Positions 33,771 to 41,876 of a DNA stretch of 64,000 nucleotides are shown here, piece by piece. The position numbers and the translations under genes were made by a program. Source of the DNA: an uncultured Lachnospiraceae bacterium (GTDB lineage: Bacteria; Bacillota; Clostridia; Lachnospirales; Lachnospiraceae); contig CAJTWM010000013.1 of NCBI GenBank assembly GCA_910579805.1, positions 1 through 64,000 of the forward strand. The letters are read 5' to 3'. Numbering within the stretch: the stretch's first letter is position 1; every line of letters begins with the position of its first letter. The notes under the pieces are model-generated. The model ran no database searches, was not told where the DNA came from, and saw only the letters and a list, made by a program, of their open reading frames with translations.

Positions 33771-34997
33771 TTACATACCATATGCTTTCTTTAAGTGAAA
33801 AAACTTTTTTTCCAACGTTTTATAACTGATACCGCAAATATCGCTTTTGGAATAAATATTCCCTGTTTTCAGATAGCTTCTTGCCCTGCAGCCCCCGCCG
33901 CAAAAATTTCCATATTTACACTCCTGACACCCGTCTATATGATTCACATCCAAATTTAAAAAAGGATTATTGGAGCTAAATACAATTTTACTTAATTCCT
34001 TTTCTAATATATTTCCGAGTTTTAGATCCGCAATATGTAACATATGACAAGGATATACTGCTCCATCCGCTCCTATACTTATCATCATTTTACCTGCACC
34101 ACATCGGGATTTACATGATAAGTATGCTCCCTCCATTGCCGAATCTGAAATTTTTACATTATGTTCTTTTAAAAATTCTTCTATCATTTCAAATTCTTTT
34201 TGTCCTAACAAATAATCTTGGAAAATCTCATTATCAAATGCTGCTGTAAGCATACTGAAATTAAAAGTAACGTCTAAATCTTCAGCAAATTTTAAATATT
34301 CATTCATATATGGCGCATTCTTTTTATGAAGTGTAAATATCAGGTTTACGGACTTTATATGTTGTTTCAAAAAATTTATCGTTTCAATGACCTTGGGCAT
34401 GATTCCCTTATCACGAATATATTGTATGTCATTTTTATATCCGTCTACGGAAACACTAATTGCATCAATGAATGGCAGCGCTTCAAGATACCGTTCTTGC
34501 AACATAGTTCCATTTGTAATGACCTGAACAATCATTCCCAATTGCTTTGCATATTTGCAGATCAAACCAATATCTTCTCTTAAAAAAGGCTCCCCACCGG
34601 ATATTACAATAATTTTTACTCCATTCTTCATGAGCTCCATTAAAATATGGCAGATTTCCTGATATGATAAATTTATTTTTGTATTTCTCTCGGTAACATA
34701 TGAGTAACATCCTATGCAATGAAGATTACACCTATCTGTGACGTGAAGATACGCTGATAAAATTCTATTTTTCTCTGTATCCTCATTTTCAAAATAGCCA
34801 CCCTGTTTCAATGCATGGCATAATTCCACTATCTCCGGAGTTATTTCGCAGCTTCCCTTTTGCCAAATATTAGCCACCGCTTTCTTACCCTCTTCTGTCA
34901 AACCGATAAGATTCCCTGTGCGATTATTACCGATCATAGCTATTTTTTCTACTTCAAATTGAATTACATCCTCATGAAATCTTTCTTCCAATTTCAT
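33771..34997 (-). CDS. Radical-SAM/SPASM peptide-modifying enzyme
   Basis: 408 residues from the ATG at 34997 (AAAGGAGG, 6 nt). Residues ~1-80 resemble a PqqD-like peptide-recognition domain (GLTEEGKKAVANIWQKG). The radical-SAM core has the 4Fe-4S motif CNLHCIGC (~92) and ISGGEPFLREDI. The C-terminal SPASM domain has CGAGKMMISIGADGAVYPCH, GNI, CQECKYGNFCGGGCRARSY and a last Cys (SDIC), enough for two auxiliary clusters. This domain order is that of RiPP maturases making thioether or C-C cross-links. It is the last gene of the cluster that begins with a two-cysteine 27-residue peptide, its likely substrate. Confidence 0.88.
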   Translation of the reverse strand: MKLEERFHEDVIQFEVEKIAMIGNNRTGNLIGLTEEGKKAVANIWQKGSCEITPEIVELCHALKQGGYFENEDTEKNRILSAYLHVTDRCNLHCIGCYSYVTERNTKINLSYQEICHILMELMKNGVKIIVISGGEPFLREDIGLICKYAKQLGMIVQVITNGTMLQERYLEALPFIDAISVSVDGYKNDIQYIRDKGIMPKVIETINFLKQHIKSVNLIFTLHKKNAPYMNEYLKFAEDLDVTFNFSMLTAAFDNEIFQDYLLGQKEFEMIEEFLKEHNVKISDSAMEGAYLSCKSRCGAGKMMISIGADGAVYPCHMLHIADLKLGNILEKELSKIVFSSNNPFLNLDVNHIDGCQECKYGNFCGGGCRARSYLKTGNIYSKSDICGISYKTLEKKFFHLKKAYGM

Positions 34998-35120
34998 ATT
35001 TATCCTCCTTTGCGTACGTTCTTTAGTACACATACCAATCAATAGTTGAAAATGATTTTCTTCTTGTCATACTGCTCTGTGGCACAGACAATAAGTAAAA
35101 AGGCTCAACGATGCGTAAGT

Positions 35121-36377
35121 TCAAATATCCAAATATAAAATAATATTTACCGCAAAGTTTTTACCGTCATCCTCTACTTCATACGTTCCGTTATAAATCT
35201 CCACTGTCTCTTTTACTATCCTTAGCCCTAATCCATGAAAACAATCATCTTTATATTCTTTTATCGGCTTATCCCGATACTGGTTAGAAACCTGTATCAC
35301 CAAAGCGTTGCCTTGAAACGATAAGAACACTTTCATGACTTTAGGTACTTCCACTTCATCTTTTAATACGTTGATCGCGTTATCCAGCAGATTCCCTAAA
35401 ATACTTATGCAATGCCTATATGGCAGCGGTAACTGCGATGGTATGCTTATCTCCCTTTCCATTTCTATTCCATGTTTTTGCGCACGCGTCAGTTTAATAT
35501 TTAAAATAGTATCTATACCATAATTTCCAGTACTGATAATATTTTCAATTTCCTCTTCCGCAGTAATCAGCTCATTTAAATAAACAGCCAACTCTTTCGT
35601 CTTATTTTCCCTCATCAGCTTGTTCATTGCCTGAAGATTATTTTGCATGTCATGTTTTATCTTTCTGACGGAATTATAATTATCCTGTAGTTCATCATAA
35701 TATTCCTTCTGCCAAATCAGTTGCATTTCATATTCTTCTTTCTGTTTTTCTATTTCATAAACTGAGCTGATCCTATCGTACATATAAAATACCATGATAT
35801 TGACATAAAGCATAAGTACGGCAATCGGTGCAAAAATACCAGTGCTTTCGCTGATCGGCACATTCGTTTGTTCCATCAGCATAACAATGCATGGCATAGC
35901 TATAAAGCTCAATATAGGCACTGACACGAGTAATAGTAATACTTTCCTATCTATCCTTTTTTCTTTTATCGTTTGATATCGCGCCACTAACTCCAAAACT
36001 AAGAAAAAAATAAAATGGGGAATAAAATATGAATATACCGTATGTGTATCACTATGTATGATAAAATACATAAGCATTTGTGAAAATCCGGCAAATACAA
36101 TTAGAATAACTGCATAAAGCAGTTTGCTCTGCCCATTGCCTTCATAAAACACCAGAAACAAAAGACTCCATGCCGCTATAGATACAATATTGGAATACTC
36201 AAGCTCATAGCGGATCAGCAGCGTAAAAAAAATCAAAAACAAGAAATATATGATATAATTGATGATTTTTTTCTTCTTAGCCAAACGCAGAACCCTGTCA
36301 AAATAACGGACAATTACCCAAAGATCAAAAACGTTGATAATAAAATATATAAAAATATTTGTTGTCTCTGAATTCAT
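35121..36377 (-). CDS. AgrC-like GHKL sensor histidine kinase
   Basis: 418 residues. Six or so hydrophobic helices fill residues ~1-205. A cytoplasmic coiled-coil/dimerisation part contains the phospho-acceptor region NSVRKIKHDMQNNLQAMNKL (H-box, ~245). A GHKL ATPase domain follows with N-box ILGNLLDNAINVLK and G-box GLGLRIVKETVEIYNG. This is the class that senses peptides in agr-type and bacteriocin systems. The ATG at 36377 overlaps the regulator stop by four bases (ATGA), with GGAGG 8 nt upstream. Ligand is probably the cluster's own peptide (inference). Confidence 0.9.
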   Translation of the reverse strand: MNSETTNIFIYFIINVFDLWVIVRYFDRVLRLAKKKKIINYIIYFLFLIFFTLLIRYELEYSNIVSIAAWSLLFLVFYEGNGQSKLLYAVILIVFAGFSQMLMYFIIHSDTHTVYSYFIPHFIFFLVLELVARYQTIKEKRIDRKVLLLLVSVPILSFIAMPCIVMLMEQTNVPISESTGIFAPIAVLMLYVNIMVFYMYDRISSVYEIEKQKEEYEMQLIWQKEYYDELQDNYNSVRKIKHDMQNNLQAMNKLMRENKTKELAVYLNELITAEEEIENIISTGNYGIDTILNIKLTRAQKHGIEMEREISIPSQLPLPYRHCISILGNLLDNAINVLKDEVEVPKVMKVFLSFQGNALVIQVSNQYRDKPIKEYKDDCFHGLGLRIVKETVEIYNGTYEVEDDGKNFAVNIILYLDI

Positions 36378-37096
36378 AGTCCCATCCTCCACTTTGTGTA
36401 TTTCAAATGCTGTTCTTTTACAGCATTTTTATACTTTTTACTAACCGGAAGCCTGCTGCCATCCGTCAGCAGTAACTCATCAAGATATAGCGCTCTGATA
36501 TAATCCAAATTTACCAAATATGACACATGAATCCTTACAAAGTTACTATCATCCACCATCTTTTCAACATCTGACATTTTCGCATAAAATGTATATTCAC
36601 TATCGGTTGTATATACGTTCACTTTCCTCCTGTCCCCTTCAAAATATTTGATTTTTTCGCAGCATAGCTGTATCCGCGCTTTATCCACCGAAATAAAAAT
36701 ATACTTTTTACTGGTATATATATAATTGACTGCTGCGCTGATCACCTCTTCCATTTTTGAATACTCCACCGGTTTATTGACAAATCTAAATGGCAGTACT
36801 TCAAAAGAACTGTAAACATAATCTGAGTAAGAGGTAATAAAGATGATAAGCGCTCTTTTATCGGCTTCTCTAATCTTTCTTGCCGTTTCCAGTCCGTCCA
36901 TCCCATTCATTTCAATGTCAAGCAAATATATCTGATAGTAAAACTCTTCAACTTTACCTAAATACTCAAGCAAGCTCTCCCCACTATAAAAACAATCTAT
37001 TTCTGCATTTTTTATATGAATCTTTTCTACAGTTTCTTCCAAAAGTGCAACACAAGGCTGACTATCGTCACAAATGGCTATCCTCATTATATGCAT
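36374..37096 (-). CDS. LytTR-family response regulator (AgrA-like)
   Basis: About 240 residues. The receiver domain (RIAICDDSQPCVALLEETVE) has the phospho-Asp in YLLDIEMNGMDGLE (~60). A C-terminal LytTR DNA-binding domain (~135-240, IKYFEGDRRKVNVYTTDSEY, FVRIHVSYLVNLDYIRAL) follows. I start it at the ATG at 37096, 6 nt after GGAG; the ATG at 37087 is equally possible. The frame is open to 37291, but that extension is unlike receivers and overlaps the protease gene. It pairs with the kinase downstream and probably activates the cluster. Confidence 0.9.
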   Translation of the reverse strand: MHIMRIAICDDSQPCVALLEETVEKIHIKNAEIDCFYSGESLLEYLGKVEEFYYQIYLLDIEMNGMDGLETARKIREADKRALIIFITSYSDYVYSSFEVLPFRFVNKPVEYSKMEEVISAAVNYIYTSKKYIFISVDKARIQLCCEKIKYFEGDRRKVNVYTTDSEYTFYAKMSDVEKMVDDSNFVRIHVSYLVNLDYIRALYLDELLLTDGSRLPVSKKYKNAVKEQHLKYTKWRMGL

Positions 37097-37208
37097 TCTC
37101 CTCTCCGAACCGGTAAAACAACTTTGTTTTATATAAATTTTATTGTCAGTATACCACAAAAAGGCCCGGATTGTATGAATAAAACCAGAATTTTTCCTGT
37201 TGACCGTG

Positions 37209-37838
37209 TTAAGATGCCAGCAGAGGTGCCGCCAACACATTATTAACAAAATGCAATGTAACAGGTAGGGACAAATTTCCTGAAAACGCATAAATCCATC
37301 CTGAAATTAATGCCATTGGGAATCTATATACTATATTGGCATAGAAATCAGCGTTTCCATGTAAGATAAATGCAAAAATACATGCGCTGGCCAGTACTTT
37401 CAGATATTTGTTTTGAGTTATTTTATCAATGCTGAAATACAGAACCGATTTGGAAAAGTATTCTTCCCAAACAGACACACCGACATTTTGTAACATAACG
37501 ATCCATAGCAAGTTTATATCAGTTATCCGCCTTATAATAATAATATAGAAAAAAACCGCTCCGACTATTAAAATGCTTGCTATCTTTTCTATCGTCCTTA
37601 CATTTCTAATTCCCATATCATCCGTCGAAAATCCATACCTTCTTTTCATAAACCACGTCGGCAAAATTCCGAATCCCAATATCATGGAAAACCACGTTAA
37701 TAAAATTCTGCCGGCATACGTCCCATCTATTCTTACGATTTTAGAAATACAGGTAAAAACAGACGCTCCTAAAATGACCCCCGACAGACCTATCAAGATT
37801 ACGACTCCCAATTGCATATAAGCTTTTCCTTTGTTCAA
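37209..37838 (-). CDS. CPBP-family intramembrane protease
   Basis: 209 residues, six to seven membrane helices. CPBP/CAAX-protease motifs: EEYFSKS (EExxxK instead of the usual EExxxR, ~130), FAFILH (FxxxH, ~163) and LHFVNN (HxxxN, ~200). Such proteins serve as leader peptidases or self-immunity factors in peptide bacteriocin loci. Here it lies between the ABC permease (3 nt) and the regulator, so a role in maturing or resisting the cluster peptide is likely. The Arg-to-Lys change may affect activity. Confidence 0.85.
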   Translation of the reverse strand: MNKGKAYMQLGVVILIGLSGVILGASVFTCISKIVRIDGTYAGRILLTWFSMILGFGILPTWFMKRRYGFSTDDMGIRNVRTIEKIASILIVGAVFFYIIIIRRITDINLLWIVMLQNVGVSVWEEYFSKSVLYFSIDKITQNKYLKVLASACIFAFILHGNADFYANIVYRFPMALISGWIYAFSGNLSLPVTLHFVNNVLAAPLLAS

Positions 37839-37841
37839 TTT

Positions 37842-38639
37842 TTACAGATCCCTTTCCCTCATCCTTTTGGCTCCTACCAAAGCAAACAATAAACAAAGCA
37901 TGATACATAATATAAGCTGCATACAGATGCAGAACACACTTTCCGACGCTTTTACGGCAACTGCCTCCGTCGTACTCACTACATCATTTGACATTCTTAC
38001 CATATAATACATTGGATTAAAATATTTCACACCATCCAACGTCCCTGTATTGGTACAGACCAAGGTAATGCCAAAAACGGCTATGATCGTGACAAGCGGT
38101 TTCAACCATGCTCCCAAAAAAAGCGCCAATTGTGGTATAAATAAAAACGTAAAAACGTAATTCATAATTAATATGAGAAATAATTCCGGTACATTGTTTC
38201 CAAAAAAAGTTCCCGAAACATAGGCCGAGTCTTTGTCTGTAAAGAGAAAATAAATAGCGGACAAAATACCTACGCTCAATAAAAAAAACAATAAACTGAC
38301 AATTACTAATGCAATACTTTTTCCGATATACATCTTTGCCCTGTTCCGGATTCTGGAACTGAAAAGTAAAATACTTTTATTATCAATCTCACTGGAAAGC
38401 ATCTGTGTTCCGACAAATGCCATGATAACAGGGCCGATGAACAAAGTTGTCGTCGTAAGTAATTGCGTCACTACCCAAAAAAGAGCATTTTGGTCTTCTA
38501 CTCCCCGATATCCTTCCCCACGCATATTTAATGCAAATATAAATCCTATACATACAAACCCTATTATAGAAACCCAGTCACTTCTCTTTAAGAATTTCAG
38601 CAACTCTATTTTTATTATTAAAAATATTGATGTTTTCAT
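37842..38639 (-). CDS. ABC-2 type transporter permease
   Basis: 265 residues with six predicted helices in the BcrB/LanFEG-like arrangement. First helix after FLKRSDWVSIIGFVCIGF, then TLFIGPVIMAFVGTQMLSSEIDNKSILLFSSRIRNRAKMY. The ATG at 38639 has GGAG 7 nt upstream. It works with the ATPase encoded just before it. Such pairs usually give self-immunity by expelling an antimicrobial peptide, or export it; there is no separate C39-peptidase exporter in the cluster. Confidence 0.85.
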   Translation of the reverse strand: MKTSIFLIIKIELLKFLKRSDWVSIIGFVCIGFIFALNMRGEGYRGVEDQNALFWVVTQLLTTTTLFIGPVIMAFVGTQMLSSEIDNKSILLFSSRIRNRAKMYIGKSIALVIVSLLFFLLSVGILSAIYFLFTDKDSAYVSGTFFGNNVPELFLILIMNYVFTFLFIPQLALFLGAWLKPLVTIIAVFGITLVCTNTGTLDGVKYFNPMYYMVRMSNDVVSTTEAVAVKASESVFCICMQLILCIMLCLLFALVGAKRMRERDL

Positions 38640-38717
38640 AATCATTCTCCATTCTTACACATATCCACATTCGAATGCAGGCACTTAACGGCACCGGCAA
38701 AAATTGCCATATGAAAA

Positions 38718-39572
38718 TCATTCAAAAAAATCATATAATGATTTCCGTCGTACTTCCAAATCCTTTATAAAAACTCCTGCCGATGTTAATGCTTCAAACA
38801 CATTACCCAATTGTTCTGCCATTGGCACGGTCACTCTGTTCTCTTCCACCAAATAACCGGTTAATGCCGGAATTTTTTCCTGATTTATACTCTTATCACT
38901 AATCAGTATATACTGTTTATCATACTCAACAATGCCGTCATAGACCTTTTTCCCGCCTTCTATCATAATAATCCGGTCGCAAATTTCTTCCACATCTTCT
39001 AAGTCATGGCTGGAAAATAATATTCCTATTTTTTCTTCATGAGCCTTTTGCAATATAATATTTTTTAAAATCGTTTTTCCTGCCGGATCTAATCCCACAA
39101 ACGGTTCATCCAAGACCAAAAACTTGGGGTTATTCAGTAATGCCTGTGCCAGTCCCAGCCTCTGCCTCATACCGAAAGAAAAAGCCTTTGTTTTTTCTTT
39201 TTGTTTATGGGACAATCCTACCAGCTTAAGTAAATCCTCTGCGGTCTTCTTTACTTCCCTTACTTCCGAAGTCTTTAACAGTATACTTAAGTTCTCATAC
39301 GCATTCATATATGGAATAAATGTCGGTTCTATCAAAATTCCGAATTCGTTTAATCCTGATTCATTTTTAAGCAGTGTCTCTCCTTTATATATGATGTCTC
39401 CACCAGTGGGCTGAATATTTCCGGCTATACAGTTTAATAATGTTGTCTTACCTGCCCCGTTTTTTCCTATCAGCGCAACGATTTCACCCGCGCCGACACT
39501 AAATGTCATATCCGATAATGCTTTTAATTTTTTATATGATTTGCATAGGTTTCTCACTTCCAGTAATTGCAT
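38718..39572 (-). CDS. BcrA-type ABC transporter ATPase
   Basis: 284 residues. Walker A ALIGKNGAGKTTLLNC (~33-48), Q-loop region FGILIEPTFIPYMNAYENL, signature FSFGMRQRLGLAQAL (~132), Walker B KFLVLDEPFVGLDP, switch LFSSHDLEDV. The ~70-residue C-terminal extension is normal for the BcrA/NatA class. Preceded by AAAGGAG. It is the second gene of the peptide cluster, separated from the precursor by a strong hairpin. Confidence 0.93.
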   Translation of the reverse strand: MQLLEVRNLCKSYKKLKALSDMTFSVGAGEIVALIGKNGAGKTTLLNCIAGNIQPTGGDIIYKGETLLKNESGLNEFGILIEPTFIPYMNAYENLSILLKTSEVREVKKTAEDLLKLVGLSHKQKEKTKAFSFGMRQRLGLAQALLNNPKFLVLDEPFVGLDPAGKTILKNIILQKAHEEKIGILFSSHDLEDVEEICDRIIMIEGGKKVYDGIVEYDKQYILISDKSINQEKIPALTGYLVEENRVTVPMAEQLGNVFEALTSAGVFIKDLEVRRKSLYDFFE

Positions 39573-39598
39573 AGTCCATCTCCTTTAAATGAAATTCA

Positions 39599-39628
39599 GT
39601 CAGTGAAATCATTAGATATTTCACTGAC
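39599..39628 (-). promoter_or_regulatory. Stem-loop between precursor peptide and transporter genes
   Basis: GTCAGTGAAAT and ATTTCACTGAC form a perfect 11-bp stem with an 8-nt loop, without a following T-run. It sits in the 79-nt gap after the peptide gene. In RiPP and bacteriocin operons such hairpins give the precursor a higher mRNA level than downstream genes, by partial termination or by blocking 3' decay. Confidence 0.75.
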
Positions 39629-39651
39629 CTCATTTACATATGCCCTTCTTA

Positions 39652-39735
39652 CTACCATCCAAGCGCAAAACAACCTACGATCGGAAGTCCTGCTTCAAAG
39701 CATCCCAATAATGCGCTATTCACATTAAATAACAT
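39652..39735 (-). CDS. Putative 27-residue RiPP/signal precursor peptide
   Basis: A 28-codon ORF with the strongest ribosome site in its neighbourhood (AAAGGAGG, 7 nt before ATG). It begins MLFNVNSA and contains an internal 8-residue near-repeat: LLGCFEAG (9-16) and IVGCFALG (19-26). It ends in Trp27. The two cysteines (12 and 22) sit in identical GCF contexts. It is the first gene of a same-strand cluster with ABC transporter, CPBP protease, LytTR/GHKL pair and a radical-SAM/SPASM enzyme, which makes it the probable substrate. The leader would be very short (about 8 residues) if both repeats are core. No family recognised. Confidence 0.7.
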   Translation of the reverse strand: MLFNVNSALLGCFEAGLPIVGCFALGW

Positions 39736-39876
39736 CGCCTTTCCTCCTTTCCGTTTTTTTCAAAGCCAAACGATGACGCCACGGCTTCATGTATACATAT
39801 TATCATCTTCCCTATCGATTCTTTTCCTATTGTCACTTTTGATATGAATCAATGTAATTTTTGATCAACCGTTGCC
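39736..39876 (-). promoter_or_regulatory. Promoter region of the peptide cluster
   Basis: On the minus strand there is a GATAAT -10 (complement of 39799-39804) without a good -35, as expected for an activator-dependent promoter. Upstream lie two similar 9-mers, ACGGTTGAT and TACATTGAT (complements of 39864-39872 and 39848-39856). They loosely fit LytTR direct repeats, but their 16-nt spacing is shorter than the usual ~21. The activator assignment is speculative. Confidence 0.4.
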
Positions 39877-39922
39877 AAAAGGAGGAGTCATGGCCATTAT
39901 CGGCCCAGACTCCTCCTTTTTA
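39877..39922. terminator. Bidirectional intrinsic terminator
   Basis: AAAAGGAGGAGTC pairs with GACTCCTCCTTTT, with an inner GGCC/GGCC extension. It ends the anti-sigma operon (minus) and isolates the peptide cluster from upstream transcription. Confidence 0.9.
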
Positions 39923-39933
39923 AATTCTCCCTA

Positions 39934-41187
39934 TTATTTAATAATATAGAACATCCATTTCAGCGTACCATCCGCTTCTCTCCGGACTACCTCAATTTCA
40001 GCCTGTTCATCCCAATATCCCATCCCCGTCAAGCAGACGTCGGTTCTTTTATTTAAAAAATCTTCCGACAAAAATCCCATTCCTTCTATTTCCGAACCGT
40101 CTTCATAATAATAACTGTATTCCACAATTCCTTCGTTCTCGCTCACTTCCTGTACGGAATCCTCCTGCAGCGTGCCATAGCTTAATATCACTTCAAGAGG
40201 GATGTCTTCCCATGATTTTATGTCTGCATCTTTCTCATGTTCCTTCCTTATCACCTCGTTGAGGGGTACGCATTCCGTCAGAATAAAACCTTCTTCCCCT
40301 ACCGTCTCTTCTTCCGGCCCGGATTTCCACGATTCCTCCAATTCCTTCAGATAGACAAGCGCTTTCGCTTCGTCCGCCCTTTCCTTATCAAGGGGCAGAT
40401 CCATAAGCAGGTTGATCCCGCCATAGTCCTCATTTCTGGTGATCGTACCGTCCGCTTCATTGTACTGATAGGCTTCCGCCGGATAAAACGCCGTATCCGT
40501 AATGCATAGATAGATCCGCCTGTCTGCAAACATGGCAATATCGTCGCATTCTATTATACGATAGAGTACGCCGTCCTTCACCGTCGTACTATGGCTTCCC
40601 CCCATAGACGCCATATTATACTGCCACGGTTCCAGTCCCTGGATCAGCGGAGAAACAAAAAACTCAATATTTCCGTACTCATCGCTGCTGGTATCCGGCA
40701 TCGGCGTCCCATCCAGCCTTTCCACCGCAAGGATCACATAGGTTCCCCCTTCTTTGGATAAGCCGTCTTCCAAGCCGCTGCCTGCCAGCTCCTCCTTCGT
40801 TGCCGCTGCATATAATTTAAACCGATAATCTCCTGCCTCCAAAGTATCGTTTATCTCTAACGTTTCGTCCCCGCTTATGGCTTCTCCGGCTCCGCCATAT
40901 CCGATCTGTGAAACGATCTCGTCTTTTGATAAATATTTTACTGCCGCTACTGCCGTTGTGGATACTGCAAGAATACAGACTGCTGCCGCTGCCGCCATAG
41001 ACGCTAACTTTCTTTTCTTCATATAATTACCCTCTTTTCCGAACCGGAGGTCGTTTGCCTGGCTCTCGTAATTCCGGTCGTCCCATTTACGGATAATGCG
41101 TTCATTCAACTCTGTATCCGGCGTCATATCCGAAGTAAGCGCTTTTCTCATCAACAGGTCCACCTTCGTCTCCTTCTCCATAGCCAT
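39934..41187 (-). CDS. Putative anti-sigma factor, single-pass membrane protein
   Basis: 417 residues. The N-terminal ~50 residues are cytoplasmic and helical (LMRKALTSDMTPDTELNERIIRKWDD), suited to binding a sigma factor. One membrane helix follows (~58-82, LASMAAAAAVCILAVSTTAVAAV) and then a large acidic extracytoplasmic domain with no family I can name (DUF4179-like layout). It overlaps the ECF sigma gene by 86 nt in another frame, a common sign of a sigma/anti-sigma pair. The start is 41187 or the ATG 6 nt later. Confidence 0.75.
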   Translation of the reverse strand: MAMEKETKVDLLMRKALTSDMTPDTELNERIIRKWDDRNYESQANDLRFGKEGNYMKKRKLASMAAAAAVCILAVSTTAVAAVKYLSKDEIVSQIGYGGAGEAISGDETLEINDTLEAGDYRFKLYAAATKEELAGSGLEDGLSKEGGTYVILAVERLDGTPMPDTSSDEYGNIEFFVSPLIQGLEPWQYNMASMGGSHSTTVKDGVLYRIIECDDIAMFADRRIYLCITDTAFYPAEAYQYNEADGTITRNEDYGGINLLMDLPLDKERADEAKALVYLKELEESWKSGPEEETVGEEGFILTECVPLNEVIRKEHEKDADIKSWEDIPLEVILSYGTLQEDSVQEVSENEGIVEYSYYYEDGSEIEGMGFLSEDFLNKRTDVCLTGMGYWDEQAEIEVVRREADGTLKWMFYIIK

Positions 41188-41698
41188 AATCCTCCAATTT
41201 CTTTTTTATGATCGTTCTCGCTTTATGTAGCCTGCTTTTCACCGTGCCTTTAGGTATATGTAAGGATCTTGCGATCTCTTCTACAGAAAACTGGGAAGTA
41301 TAATATAAACAGACGGGAAGTTTCAAATATTCGGGAAGCGCTCCCGTTTCTTTTCTGATCACTTCCCGTATCTCACGGCGGAGGACTTCTTCTTCCGGAG
41401 TATCCCTTTTATCCGCTAAAACGGACACAAGTTCCTCCGTAAGTTCTCCTATCGGTGCGATCCTTGCTCTGCGCGCGGCCTTTTTACGGTTATTTTTATA
41501 AATTCCCATACTCACCGCCAACAGATAATTTTTCGGATTTTTTAACATATCGATATCCTTTACGCGCTGCGTTGCCGTAAGCCACGTTTCCTGATACAGA
41601 TCTTCCGCCTCTTCCTTATTTCCGGTTAACATATAGCAGAAGGAATAGATGCTCTTTCCTTCTCTTTCCAACAGTTCAATCAATTCCTGACGCGTCAT
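41102..41698 (-). CDS. ECF-type RNA polymerase sigma factor
   Basis: 198 residues from the ATG at 41698 (GGAGGG upstream). Region 2 (SIYSFCYMLTGNKEEAEDLYQETWL) and region 4 (YLKLPVCLYYTSQFSVEEIARSLHIPKGTVKSRLHKAR) are complete. The C-terminal ~25 residues lie in the overlap with the anti-sigma gene. It directs a regulon under control of the membrane partner; no target promoter can be named from sequence. Confidence 0.93.
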   Translation of the reverse strand: MTRQELIELLEREGKSIYSFCYMLTGNKEEAEDLYQETWLTATQRVKDIDMLKNPKNYLLAVSMGIYKNNRKKAARRARIAPIGELTEELVSVLADKRDTPEEEVLRREIREVIRKETGALPEYLKLPVCLYYTSQFSVEEIARSLHIPKGTVKSRLHKARTIIKKKLEDYGYGEGDEGGPVDEKSAYFGYDAGYRVE

Positions 41699-41822
41699 GA
41701 TTTCCCTCCGTCTGCGTGTTTTCACACATATTGATCACGGATTTTTTATATTTCGTGCTACACTTATATATTGTCTTAATTGTAAAGGAGGTTCACGGTT
41801 ATCTGCAATATCACACGGCAAT

Positions 41823-41864
41823 AAAAAAGGGCAGTTCCGGCTTTCCGATCCCAAACTGCCCTTT
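41823..41864. terminator. Intrinsic terminator between hydrolase gene and sigma operon
   Basis: AAAAAGGGCAGTT pairs with AACTGCCCTTTAT around an 18-nt loop. A strong T-run on the minus strand ends the hydrolase transcript. Confidence 0.85.
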
Positions 41865-41876
41865 ATCCCTTACGGA

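Noticed and set aside
34998..35120. 15-codon ORF (MTRRKSFSTIDWYVY) between the kinase and radical-SAM genes, considered as a second peptide or AgrD
   Set aside because: No ribosome site, no Cys or AgrD-like motif; it lies in the leader of the radical-SAM gene.
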